14,909 nt of DNA, taken from positions 26,931 to 41,839 of the forward strand of contig DINI01000010.1 of assembly GCA_002426755.1 (NCBI GenBank), given 5' to 3'. Source of the stretch: Flavobacteriaceae bacterium UBA5544 (GTDB lineage Bacteria; Bacteroidota; Bacteroidia; Flavobacteriales; Flavobacteriaceae). The notes under the pieces were generated by a model, which saw nothing but the letters and a program-made list of their open reading frames with translations, was not told the DNA's origin and made no database searches. This document shows positions 1 through 7,447 of the stretch, in pieces. The translations under genes were made by a program, and so were the position numbers. Position 1 is the stretch's first letter, and every line of letters starts with the position of its first letter.

Positions 1-32
1 CTTTAAATACTTACAACTTTAAATACTTATAA
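1..32. repeat. 16-bp tandem duplication upstream of the CoA-transferase gene
   Basis: Bases 1-16 and 17-32 are the same 16-mer (ctttaaatacttacaa) except for one C/T difference at base 14/30. A shorter related stretch (cttaaaactgaaaa) continues up to the start codon at 49. The copy pattern may begin before the window edge. AT-rich repeats of this kind look like intercistronic spacer; no function can be read from it. Confidence 0.7.
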
Positions 33-48
33 CTTAAAACTGAAAAGA

Positions 49-702
49 ATGTTAGATAAAGTAGGAATAGCAAAACGTATTGCAAAAGAAGTCAAAGACG
101 GTTATTATGTTAACTTGGGAATAGGCATTCCAACATTGGTAGCGAATTATGTCCGTGATGATATCGAAGTCGAATTTCAAAGTGAAAATGGTGTTCTGGG
201 TATGGGACCTTTCCCTTTTGAAGGTGAAGAAGATGCAGATATTATCAACGCCGGAAAGCAAACGATTACAACCTTGCCTGGAGCAAGTTTTTTTGATTCC
301 TCCATGAGTTTTTCCATGATTCGAGGTAAACATGTCGATTTGACAATACTTGGAGCCATGGAAGTTTCTGAAGAGGGCGATATCGCGAATTGGAAAATTC
401 CAGGAAAGATGGTCAAAGGAATGGGAGGTGCCATGGATTTGGTTGCCAGTGCAGAAAATATTATTGTGGCCATGATGCACACTAACAGAGAAGGCGAATC
501 TAAACTATTAAAAAAATGCTCCTTGCCTTTGACAGGAGTTGGTTGTGTCAAAAAAATTGTGAGTAATTTGGCCGTTTTAGAGGTTACAAAGGATGGTTTC
601 AAGCTTTTGGAACGTGCGCCCGGGGTTTCAGTAGAAGAGATTCAAAAGGCCACAGAAGGTCATTTGATTGTGGAAGGAACTATTCCAGAAATGAAATTGT
701 AG
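49..702 (+). CDS. scoB: 3-oxoacid CoA-transferase, subunit B
   Basis: This is the B (beta) subunit of a two-subunit succinyl-CoA:3-ketoacid (acetoacetate) CoA-transferase. The enzyme moves CoA between an acyl-CoA donor and a 3-oxoacid and so links ketone or short-chain acid use to the TCA cycle in the cytoplasm. The 217 residues match the usual length of this subunit. Visible motifs are the GIGIPT loop (24-29) and SENG (45-48), in which Glu46 is expected to carry the covalent acyl/CoA intermediate. GMGPFPFEGEEDADIINAG and the later GAMEVSEEGDIANWKIPGK stretch are also typical. The ATG at 49 is preceded only by an A-rich sequence. The A subunit should lie just upstream, outside the window. A terminator follows at 726-749, so this is the last gene of its unit. 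AtoA is a related name; the substrate cannot be told from sequence alone. Confidence 0.93.
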   Translation: MLDKVGIAKRIAKEVKDGYYVNLGIGIPTLVANYVRDDIEVEFQSENGVLGMGPFPFEGEEDADIINAGKQTITTLPGASFFDSSMSFSMIRGKHVDLTILGAMEVSEEGDIANWKIPGKMVKGMGGAMDLVASAENIIVAMMHTNREGESKLLKKCSLPLTGVGCVKKIVSNLAVLEVTKDGFKLLERAPGVSVEEIQKATEGHLIVEGTIPEMKL

Positions 703-725
703 AATTATTGCACATACTATAAACT

Positions 726-749
726 AAAGCCACTTTATGTGGCTTTTTT
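726..749 (+). terminator. Intrinsic terminator after scoB
   Basis: A perfect 8-bp stem (726-733 aaagccac with 739-746 gtggcttt) encloses a 5-base loop, and the T-run continues to 749. It lies 24 bases after the scoB stop, as expected for a rho-independent terminator. Confidence 0.85.
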
Positions 750-812
750 ATGGGCGACAATCAACCTATTTTTGTAGGAAAAATTTCTAAAATATATGTT
801 AAAAGTTAAAAA

Positions 813-843
813 TTAATGTATTTCATCGATTTTTAATGTATTT
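813..843. repeat. Direct repeat of 11 bases, 20-base period
   Basis: The word ttaatgtattt occurs exactly at 813-823 and again at 833-843. The spacer contains the palindrome atcgat. A 20-base period is close to two helical turns, which would suit a protein binding side by side, but in such AT-rich sequence it could also be chance. No gene starts nearby on the + strand. Confidence 0.45.
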
Positions 844-900
844 AAACTGATAAATCCAAAAAATATTTCATCTTTACAAAACCAAATCGAAATAATCCAG

Positions 901-1041
901 TAACCAAATTTACCATAAACCTAATTTATGATTTGCCCCAAATCTATCATGAATTGACCTTTTAAAAATTGCCCCAAAATTACCATAAACTTTGATTTAT
1001 GATTTGCCCCAAATCTATCGTAAACTTTGACTTATGAATTT
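901..1041. repeat. Four-unit tandem array of 34-36 base units with internal dyads
   Basis: Four contiguous units can be laid one under the other: 901-934, 935-970, 971-1005 and 1006-1041 (34, 36, 35 and 36 bases). Units 2 to 4 all begin gccccaaa, and units 1 and 3 share ttaccataaac followed by tttatgattt. Across the first and second unit pairs, 24 bases are identical (925-948 and 996-1019). Units 1 and 3 contain a CATAAA/TTTATG inverted repeat (914-919 with 925-930, and 984-989 with 996-1001), and unit 4 has a decayed version. Unit lengths are not multiples of three and no reading frame runs through, so this is not a coding repeat. It dominates the roughly 450-base gap between scoB and the ABC gene. 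Confidence 0.75.
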
Positions 1042-1071
1042 AACCAACAACCTACCAAAACCTACTTATCT

Positions 1072-1110
1072 TGAAAGCAAAGTGCTTTCAGGTTTTAGAA
1101 GTACTTTCAG
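1072..1110. repeat. Perfect 8-bp hairpin plus a partial third copy of its arm
   Basis: Bases 1072-1079 (tgaaagca) and 1083-1090 (tgctttca) are exact reverse complements separated by a 3-base loop. The right arm with flank, agtgctttcag (1081-1091), recurs as agtactttcag (1100-1110) with one mismatch. A short ggtttt follows the hairpin, but the T-run is too weak for a confident terminator call. It lies between the tandem array and the ABC-gene terminator. Confidence 0.5.
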
Positions 1111-1137
1111 ATTAATCAGAGGTATTTTTATGCTCAC

Positions 1138-1189
1138 AAAAAAGATATTCATGCTATAGCCCTTTGGGAATAGCATGAATTAATTTTTT
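1138..1189 (-). terminator. Bidirectional terminator overlapping the ABC gene stop codon
   Basis: A perfect 10-bp inverted repeat, attcatgcta (1147-1156) and tagcatgaat (1171-1180), has a 14-base loop. Read on the - strand, the hairpin is followed within three bases by six T (complement of 1138-1143). Read on the + strand it is followed by six T at 1184-1189. The left arm contains the stop codon of the ABC gene (complement of 1154-1156) and the rest is its last codons, so the coding end doubles as the terminator. Confidence 0.75.
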
Positions 1190-2866
1190 GGTGTATTCTC
1201 TTTGTGGATTGCTGTATATCTTATCTGCATCGTCCATTTCCTCTATTTGTCCGTGATTCATTACAACCAATTGGTCTGACATATATTTTACGACGGCTAA
1301 ATCGTGCGAGATAAATATATAGGTAAAACCAAAATTCTCTTTTAAATCATTCAACAGATTCAATACCTGTGCTTGAACAGAAATATCCAATGCGGATACC
1401 GATTCATCACAAACAATTAATTTAGGTTGTAAGGCAATGGCTCTTGCAATTCCAATACGCTGGCGCTGTCCTCCGGAAAACTCATGTGGATATCTATCGA
1501 AAAAGCTTTCATCCAAGCCAACTTTTTGAAGCAGTTCCAACACCATTTCTTTTCGCTCTTTATCGGAAACTCCAATGTGATGGACTTTCATCGGTTCCAT
1601 AATTGCTTTCCCGATTGGAATCCTCGGATTTAAAGATGCATATGGGTCCTGAAAGATAATTTGAATGTCTTTTCTTAACTTACTCACCGCGGAAGAATTC
1701 AACTTTGTGATATCCGCACCATGGTATAAAATTTCTCCGGAAGTAGCTTTGTCGAGTTGTAATATAGCATTTGCCAAAGTAGATTTACCGCAGCCAGACT
1801 CACCCACCAATCCGAGAGTTTCGCCTTCATACAGTTTAAAACTTACAGCATTTACAGCTTTAAAAGTTTCGGGCTTACTGAACCATCCTGATTTAGAAAT
1901 GTATTCTTTTTCAAGATTGATAACCTCTAATAAAGGCGCTTTTGAATATAATTTTTTATGATTCATTTGACGTTGAGCATCAGAAACCATTTCTGATTTT
2001 GGCGTACCTTCCATAAAATCTTTGATGGTTGGCAATCGTTTTAACCTCACATCCAATGAAGGCTTTGAACTCAAAAGTGCTTTCGTATAAGTATGTTGAG
2101 GTTCATGAAAAATGTCTGATGTCTTACCTTGCTCCACAATATCGCCTTTGTACATGACCAAAACTCTATCTGCAATTTCTGAAACCAAAGACAAATCGTG
2201 AGAGATAAAAATGATACTCATAGCTTCTTCAGTTTGAAGCAGTTTCAACAATAAAATAATATCTTTTTGAACTGTTACGTCCAACGCGGTGGTCGGTTCG
2301 TCGGCTATCAAAATTTTTGGTTTACAGGCAATCGCCATAGCAATCATAACCCGCTGTTTTTGCCCACCAGAAATCTCGTGCGGATATGCTGCATAAATTC
2401 TATTTGGTGAAGGCAGTTTCACTTTTTCAAATAAGGAGATGGTTTCTGCTTTCGCTTCCTTTTTGGAAAGGGATGTATGCTGTAATAAAATTTCCTCCAC
2501 CTGACGACCACATCTCATGGAAGGATTTAAAGAACTCATCGGCTCCTGGAAAATCATTGAAATATCATTACCTCGTATTTTTTGGAGTTCTTTTGCTGGA
2601 AGGTGAACTAAATTCTTCCCATTAAAAACAATGCTACCGTTAGTAATTTTTGATATACGCTTTGGCAATAAGCCCATAACGGCAAGTGTAGAAACCGATT
2701 TGCCAGAACCTGATTCACCAACAATTCCCAAGATTTCATTTTTATAGAGTTCAAAAGAGATATTGTGAATGATTTCTTTTTCAATTCCACTTGAAAGAAA
2801 TGAGATGGTTAAATCGTGAACGGAAAGTAATGCGTTAGTGTCCATAGTCATCGTAAATGTAGTCAT
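1154..2866 (-). CDS. ABC transporter, fused duplicated ATPase of the peptide/nickel (Opp/Dpp, YejF-like) family
   Basis: This cytoplasmic ATPase would power a dipeptide/oligopeptide-type ABC importer. Counted from the ATG at 2866 (570 residues), it has two complete nucleotide-binding domains in one chain. The first has Walker A GESGSGKS (50-57), Q-loop Gln107, signature SGGQ (166-169), Walker B ILIADEPT (185-192) and switch His223. The second has Walker A GESGCGKS (355-362), Gln406, SGGQRQR (464-470), Walker B LIVCDES (483-489) and His521. The linker near 250-290 resembles the Opp/Dpp C-terminal extension. The frame can be extended to a TTG at 2875. I prefer the ATG at 2866 because of the A-rich bases before it, but ATGs at 2851 and 2845 are also possible, and the family match begins only after the last. 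No permease or binding-protein gene is in the window, so its partners are encoded elsewhere. The substrate is not determinable here. Confidence 0.9.
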   Translation of the reverse strand: MTTFTMTMDTNALLSVHDLTISFLSSGIEKEIIHNISFELYKNEILGIVGESGSGKSVSTLAVMGLLPKRISKITNGSIVFNGKNLVHLPAKELQKIRGNDISMIFQEPMSSLNPSMRCGRQVEEILLQHTSLSKKEAKAETISLFEKVKLPSPNRIYAAYPHEISGGQKQRVMIAMAIACKPKILIADEPTTALDVTVQKDIILLLKLLQTEEAMSIIFISHDLSLVSEIADRVLVMYKGDIVEQGKTSDIFHEPQHTYTKALLSSKPSLDVRLKRLPTIKDFMEGTPKSEMVSDAQRQMNHKKLYSKAPLLEVINLEKEYISKSGWFSKPETFKAVNAVSFKLYEGETLGLVGESGCGKSTLANAILQLDKATSGEILYHGADITKLNSSAVSKLRKDIQIIFQDPYASLNPRIPIGKAIMEPMKVHHIGVSDKERKEMVLELLQKVGLDESFFDRYPHEFSGGQRQRIGIARAIALQPKLIVCDESVSALDISVQAQVLNLLNDLKENFGFTYIFISHDLAVVKYMSDQLVVMNHGQIEEMDDADKIYSNPQREYTKKLIHAIPKGL

Positions 2867-2941
2867 TTTCTTCAATGGAGACGAGGAAAAACCGTAAGTT
2901 AATTATTGCACAATGAATCTCATCGAATATTATCAACATAG

Positions 2942-2973
2942 TTAAAAATCTCTTAAAAAATTTACTACATTCG
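2942..2973 (+). promoter_or_regulatory. Candidate flavobacterial-type promoter for the metalloprotease
   Basis: TACATTCG at 2966-2973 fits the Bacteroidota -7 pattern TAnnTTTG with one change. TTA at 2942-2944, 21 bases upstream, is a weak match to the -33 TTG. The start codon is about 45 bases downstream. The divergent ABC gene shares this 150-base gap, but I found no equally good box on the - strand. Confidence 0.35.
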
Positions 2974-3017
2974 AAATATAATTCCTTAATCATTACAAAT
3001 AATTTAAATAGCAAACC

Positions 3018-6000
3018 ATGACAAAAAATCTACTTTGTATCCTCATGTTTTTGAGTGTTACAATTGCGTTTTCGCAAAAGCCCACCGTTTGGAAAAAACA
3101 GTCAACCGTAAACAATTCCAGAATCAAGGTTGACAAAAAAAACTTACCAACCTCCCAAACCTACAGCCTCGATGTCAGTGCTCTGAAGCAAATATTGGCG
3201 GAAGCCCCAAAAAGGGAATCTCTTTCAAAATCATCAAATGTTATCGTTTCTTTTCCGAATTCTGAAGGGCAAATGGAGCGTTTTAGAATTATAGAAGCAT
3301 CCGTCATGGAAGCTGATTTACAGGCTAGGTATCCAGACATCAAATCATATGCTGGGCAAGGTATTGATGACCCAACAGCGGTTATTCGCTTTAGCATTTC
3401 ACCTTTAGGGTTTCAAAGTATGCGATTGTCGTCCAATGCGCCAGCATCCTTTATTGAACCAATTACTCAAGATTTATCTCAATACTCGGTATATAAAAGA
3501 GCGGATATAAGAGCTACTTATAATGACTTTGAATGTAAAGTCACAGACGTGATGAACCAAAACATAAATGGAAGTGTTATGAGAAATGCCGATGATGGAA
3601 TTTTAAGGCGTTATCGTTTGGCAATGTCCGTAACAGGGGAATACACGCAATATTTTGGTGGTACAAAAGCGAATGCTCTAGCCGCCATCAATGCAACTAT
3701 GACACGTGTGAATGGTGTATTCGAAAATGATTTTAACACGACGATGGTTTTAATTTCGAATACTGATGCTGTCATTTATACAAGTGCGAGTTCGGACCCA
3801 TACAGCACAAATGACTCTCAATGGAACAGCCAATTGCAAAGCACCTTGAACAGTGTCATCGGAAGCGCCAATTATGACATAGGTCATTTGATGGGAGCCA
3901 CAGGAAATAACGGGAATGCTGGCTGCATCGGATGCGTGTGCGTAAACAATCAAAAAGGAAGTGGATACACAACCAGTACCGTTCCAACTGGTGATAATTT
4001 TGATATTGATTTTGTGGCGCACGAAATGGGACATCAATTTGGAGCCAATCATACCTTTACCTTTAGCAACGAAAGTGGAACAGGTGCACAAATGGAACCA
4101 GGAAGCGGAACAACCATCATGGGCTACGCGGGGATTACGGGTGCCACAGATGTACAACCACATAGCGACCCGTATTTCCATGCAAGGTCTATAGAGCAAG
4201 TTACCAATTACATCAAAACTACAAGTTGCCAAACCAACATCAATACAGGAAATGCAGTGCCAACGGCGAATGCAGGTGCGAATTACACCATTCCAAAAGG
4301 TACGCCATTTGTGTTGACAGGTTCAGCTACGGATGCCAACTCTGGTGATGCGCTAACCTATTGTTGGGAACAATACAATACAGGAAATTCTTCTGGAACG
4401 TATCCAAGCACTACAAGGACGTCGGGTGTAGCATTTCGTTCTTATAATCCAACTTCCGAGTCAAAACGTTATTTTCCAAGACTTGCAACCATCAAAACGG
4501 GCGCTACATCATGGCAGTGGGAAGCAGTTCCTAATGTTGCCAGAACTCTTAATTTTAGGATGACGGTTAGAGATAACCGGGCAGGTGGAGCCAACAACAA
4601 TAGCGATGATACTGTGATTACGGTCAATGGAACCGCAGGACCTTTTGTGGTAAGCGCTCCGAACACAAATGTAACTTGGAATGCTGGTTCAACACAAACC
4701 GTTACATGGAGTGTTGCAGGAACTACAGGAAATGGTGTGAATGCTGCTAATGTAGATATATTGTTGTCTACCGACGGTGGCGATACATATCCAATCACGA
4801 TATTGGCGAATACGCCGAATGATGGCTCACAGGCAATCACGGTCCCAAATAACCCAGGAAGCCAAAACAGAATTATGGTAAAAGGTTCCAATCATATCTT
4901 TTTTGATATTTCCAATACCAATTTTACCATTGGAGGCGCAGTGTCTTGCAACGCTACTGTTCCAACAGGATTATCGGCTTCAAACTTTGGCTCATCAACG
5001 GCCACTCTAACTTGGAATGCTGTAACAGGAGCAACGTATGATGTGCAGTATCGAGTGGTTGGAGCATCAACGTGGACAACGGTTGCCGTCACTGGAACGT
5101 CTACCAATTTATCTGGATTATCGGCGACTACGCAGTATGAAGCACAGGTAAGAAGCAAATGTAGTGGAGGAAGTAATTCTGCTTATAGTAGTTCGGTTAA
5201 TTTTACGACAACAACAGTTCAGTTGAATTATTGTGCTTCTGCAAGTACCAATACCAATGATGAATATATAGGACGTGTGCAGTTGAATACGATTAATAAT
5301 CCATCAGGAGCACAATTCTATTCAGATTTTACAAGTATATCAACAGCTTTGAGTAAAGGAACGCAATACACAGTTACTGTAACGCCAACATGGACAGGCA
5401 CGGTCTATAGTGAAGGCTATTCCGTTTGGGTGGATTATAATGGTGATGGTGATTTTACCGATGCAGGAGAACAAGTTTGGACACAGGCAGCGACCAATGC
5501 AACACCAGTAAGTGGTAATTTTACCGTGCCAACAAGTGCAGCAACTGGAGCTACCAGAATGCGTGTATCCATGAAATATAACGGGGTTCCGACAGCTTGT
5601 GAAACTTTCCAATATGGAGAAGTAGAAGATTATACGGTAAATATTTCTGGAGCAGCTCCAGATACCACGGCACCATCAACTCCTACCAATTTAGTAGCGA
5701 GTGGCACAACGCAAACCACTACGAATCTTTCATGGAGCGCTTCAACGGATAATGTTGGAGTTACAGGATATGACGTCTATCAAGGTTCTACAGTGATTGC
5801 AACTGTTACAGGAACCACACGACAAGTTACAGGATTATCAGCTGGTACAGCTTATTCATTTAGAGTAAGAGCGAAGGATGCAGCAGGCAATGTTTCTGGT
5901 TATAGCAATACCGTTAATGTGACAACTTTGTCAAATACGGTGACCTATTGTACCTCTCAAGGCAACAATACCAATGATGAGTATATCGACCGTGTACAAC

Positions 6001-6638
6001 TTGGAAGTATCAATAGTCTATCGGGGAATAATGGTGGATATGGCAACTTTACAAGTTTGTCAACCAATTTGACAAAAGGAGTTAGCAACACCATCACCAT
6101 TACACCACGATGGACTGGTTCAACTTATAGTGAAGCGTACAGAGTTTGGATTGACTACAATCAGGATGGGGATTTCAGTGATTCTGGCGAACAAGTTTAT
6201 AATAGAACCAGAACGACGGGCTCTTCTATCTCTGGAAGTTTTACGGTACCTACATCGGCTTTAAATGGCGCAACCAGAATGCGGGTGTCCATGAAATACA
6301 ATGCCTCACCAACAGCTTGCGAAACATTTACTTATGGAGAAGTAGAAGATTACACGGTGGTGATTTCATCTTCGGCGAGAGATACCAATGTTGAAATCAT
6401 TATTACGAATACTCCAGAATTCTCATTGTATCCAAATCCTGTAAAAGGTTCGCTAGTGAATTTGTCAGTAAAAAACATGGAACCAACAGAAGTTGTAATT
6501 TATAATTCGTTGGGTCAAATCGTTGCAAAGCAAAAATTCAACGAGACAATCGACGTGTCCACTTTGCAAGGGGGAGTTTATATTATCGAAATCAGTTCTG
6601 ATAATCAAAAACTTTCAAAACGTTTTATAAAACAATAG
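3018..6638 (+). CDS. Secreted reprolysin-family zinc metalloprotease with FN3 and GEVED modules and T9SS type A signal
   Basis: This is a secreted metallo-endopeptidase of 1206 residues. An N-terminal signal peptide (about 1-19, hydrophobic LLCILMFLSVTIAFS, then QKP) is followed by a propeptide-like region to about 190. The catalytic domain spans roughly 195-405. It has the extended zinc motif HEMGHQFGANH (335-345; His335, His339 and His345 bind zinc, Glu336 is the general base) and the Met-turn IMGYAG (Met368), which define a metzincin of the reprolysin/M12B type. Ig/PKD-like segments fill about 410-640. Two FN3-GEVED modules follow: FN3 at about 644-735, GEVED at 738-875 (motif GEVED 867-871), FN3 at 882-972, GEVED at 977-1115 (motif 1107-1111). 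The end, 1135-1206, starts FSLYPNP and is a Por-secretion (type A) sorting domain, removed on export. A terminator follows at 6662. The protein is probably released or cell-surface bound and degrades external protein; its substrate is unknown. Confidence 0.93.
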   Translation: MTKNLLCILMFLSVTIAFSQKPTVWKKQSTVNNSRIKVDKKNLPTSQTYSLDVSALKQILAEAPKRESLSKSSNVIVSFPNSEGQMERFRIIEASVMEADLQARYPDIKSYAGQGIDDPTAVIRFSISPLGFQSMRLSSNAPASFIEPITQDLSQYSVYKRADIRATYNDFECKVTDVMNQNINGSVMRNADDGILRRYRLAMSVTGEYTQYFGGTKANALAAINATMTRVNGVFENDFNTTMVLISNTDAVIYTSASSDPYSTNDSQWNSQLQSTLNSVIGSANYDIGHLMGATGNNGNAGCIGCVCVNNQKGSGYTTSTVPTGDNFDIDFVAHEMGHQFGANHTFTFSNESGTGAQMEPGSGTTIMGYAGITGATDVQPHSDPYFHARSIEQVTNYIKTTSCQTNINTGNAVPTANAGANYTIPKGTPFVLTGSATDANSGDALTYCWEQYNTGNSSGTYPSTTRTSGVAFRSYNPTSESKRYFPRLATIKTGATSWQWEAVPNVARTLNFRMTVRDNRAGGANNNSDDTVITVNGTAGPFVVSAPNTNVTWNAGSTQTVTWSVAGTTGNGVNAANVDILLSTDGGDTYPITILANTPNDGSQAITVPNNPGSQNRIMVKGSNHIFFDISNTNFTIGGAVSCNATVPTGLSASNFGSSTATLTWNAVTGATYDVQYRVVGASTWTTVAVTGTSTNLSGLSATTQYEAQVRSKCSGGSNSAYSSSVNFTTTTVQLNYCASASTNTNDEYIGRVQLNTINNPSGAQFYSDFTSISTALSKGTQYTVTVTPTWTGTVYSEGYSVWVDYNGDGDFTDAGEQVWTQAATNATPVSGNFTVPTSAATGATRMRVSMKYNGVPTACETFQYGEVEDYTVNISGAAPDTTAPSTPTNLVASGTTQTTTNLSWSASTDNVGVTGYDVYQGSTVIATVTGTTRQVTGLSAGTAYSFRVRAKDAAGNVSGYSNTVNVTTLSNTVTYCTSQGNNTNDEYIDRVQLGSINSLSGNNGGYGNFTSLSTNLTKGVSNTITITPRWTGSTYSEAYRVWIDYNQDGDFSDSGEQVYNRTRTTGSSISGSFTVPTSALNGATRMRVSMKYNASPTACETFTYGEVEDYTVVISSSARDTNVEIIITNTPEFSLYPNPVKGSLVNLSVKNMEPTEVVIYNSLGQIVAKQKFNETIDVSTLQGGVYIIEISSDNQKLSKRFIKQ
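4947..6368 (+). repeat. Tandem duplication of an FN3-GEVED module inside the metalloprotease gene
   Basis: The segment coding FN3 plus GEVED occurs twice: copy 1 begins at 4947 (FN3) and 5229 (GEVED), copy 2 at 5661 and 5946, an offset of about 714-717 bases. The GEVED halves are similar at the DNA level near their ends. Both encode ATRMRVSMKYN and later the run GEVEDYTV (5616 onward and 6336 onward). The FN3 halves are more diverged. This fits an old in-frame duplication with the GEVED part under constraint or later conversion. Confidence 0.7.
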
Positions 6639-6661
6639 TTTAATCGATTTGAATCAACTAT

Positions 6662-6693
6662 AAAAGTCCAGATGAAATGTCTGGACTTTTTTT
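6662..6693. terminator. Strong shared terminator between convergent genes
   Basis: An 11-bp perfect stem (6662-6672 aaaagtccaga with 6680-6690 tctggactttt) has a 7-base loop. On the + strand seven T (6687-6693) end the metalloprotease unit. On the - strand the stem ends in four T, so it can also serve the exonuclease gene, whose stop codon is only a few bases away. Confidence 0.85.
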
Positions 6694-6695
6694 AT

Positions 6696-7406
6696 TTATA
6701 TATGAATGATTTCATTTTCGTGAAGGATGGCATCCCCACGCAATCTTAAAAATATTTGAGCCACTGCAATGGTGTCTTTTTCACAATAGGTAACGATACG
6801 GTCAATGTCCTGCTCTTCATAATAGACACGACAGACTTCACTTCCGTCAATATCATCTTTTGGAGATGGAATTCCTAGAACGTTGGTCAATAATTTTAAA
6901 GATGTATATGTTTTATAATCTCCAAATTTCCATAATTCTAATGTATCTAGATGAGGAACTTCCCAAGGTTTTTTACCGAAGAGATTCAGTTTGTATGGTA
7001 ACTCAATGTTGTGGATAATCATTCGTCTTGCGATGTATGGAAAATCGAATTCTTTCCCATTATGCGCACATAGCAGATGTTTCGCTTGGCTGAAATGTGA
7101 TAACAGCAGGTTTTTAAAGTCCTTCAAGATTTTTAGCTCATCACCATGAAAAGAGGTCACTCTAAAAGTTCTTATATCGCCTTGAATGTTGAAATATCCG
7201 ACCGAAATGCAAACAATTTTGCCAAACTCTGCCCAAATTCCAGCACGTTCATAAAATTCTTCGGCAGAAACTTCTCCTCTTTGGTACTGTGATTTCAATT
7301 CCCATAGATGTTGTTTTGTTTCATCCAAATCAGAAAAATACTGTGTCTCTGGAACGGTTTCGATATCTAAAAATAAGATGTCTTCAAGGTTGAGTTTGCT
7401 TATCAT
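6696..7406 (-). CDS. PolB-like 3'-5' exonuclease (RNase H fold, DEDDy type)
   Basis: This is a predicted stand-alone 3'-5' nuclease of the family related to the proofreading domain of family B DNA polymerases. The 236 residues show the expected acidic motifs. Exo I is FLDIETVPE with Asp14 and Glu16. Exo II lies in the AHNGKEFDFPYIARR stretch with Asp121. Exo III is YCEKD (207-211) with Tyr207 and Asp211, which makes it a DEDDy enzyme. All metal-binding residues are present, so it should be active. It starts at an ATG and is the last gene of the - strand cluster, 41 bases after the serine hydrolase. Its biological role is not established by the sequence. A link to DNA repair is suggested only by the enzyme class and by the Ogt gene two genes upstream. 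Confidence 0.85.
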   Translation of the reverse strand: MISKLNLEDILFLDIETVPETQYFSDLDETKQHLWELKSQYQRGEVSAEEFYERAGIWAEFGKIVCISVGYFNIQGDIRTFRVTSFHGDELKILKDFKNLLLSHFSQAKHLLCAHNGKEFDFPYIARRMIIHNIELPYKLNLFGKKPWEVPHLDTLELWKFGDYKTYTSLKLLTNVLGIPSPKDDIDGSEVCRVYYEEQDIDRIVTYCEKDTIAVAQIFLRLRGDAILHENEIIHI

Positions 7407-7412
7407 ATTTAC

Positions 7413-7429
7413 TTCCCACGACAGTGGAA
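7413..7429. other. Small intercistronic hairpin
   Basis: Between the serine hydrolase and the exonuclease, ttcccac (7413-7419) and gtggaa (7424-7429) can pair with one bulged C around a 4-base loop. It sits just before the exonuclease start on the - strand. It may be a processing or attenuation site, or only chance. Confidence 0.25.
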
Positions 7430-7447
7430 TCTTTTTAAGTTAAACAG

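Noticed and set aside
52..480. Antisense open frame of 142 codons opposite scoB
   Set aside because: It lies wholly opposite a clearly recognised gene, and its translation has the odd Cys/His/Ile-rich look of a shadow frame.
901..1041. CRISPR array
   Set aside because: The repeat units are directly contiguous and diverged, with no unique spacers between them and no cas genes nearby.
1397..1417. Loss of the proline in the second Walker B of the ABC ATPase (DES instead of DEP)
   Set aside because: The catalytic Glu is kept and the DESVSALD form is, as I recall, common in this family, so it is not evidence of an inactive domain.
2867..2875. TTG start for the ABC gene at 2875
   Set aside because: An ATG three codons further in has a better A-rich context, and the extra residues add nothing that matches the family.
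3750..4232. Antisense open frame of 160 codons opposite the protease catalytic domain
   Set aside because: It covers the zinc-motif region of a confidently coding gene and its translation shows no family motif.
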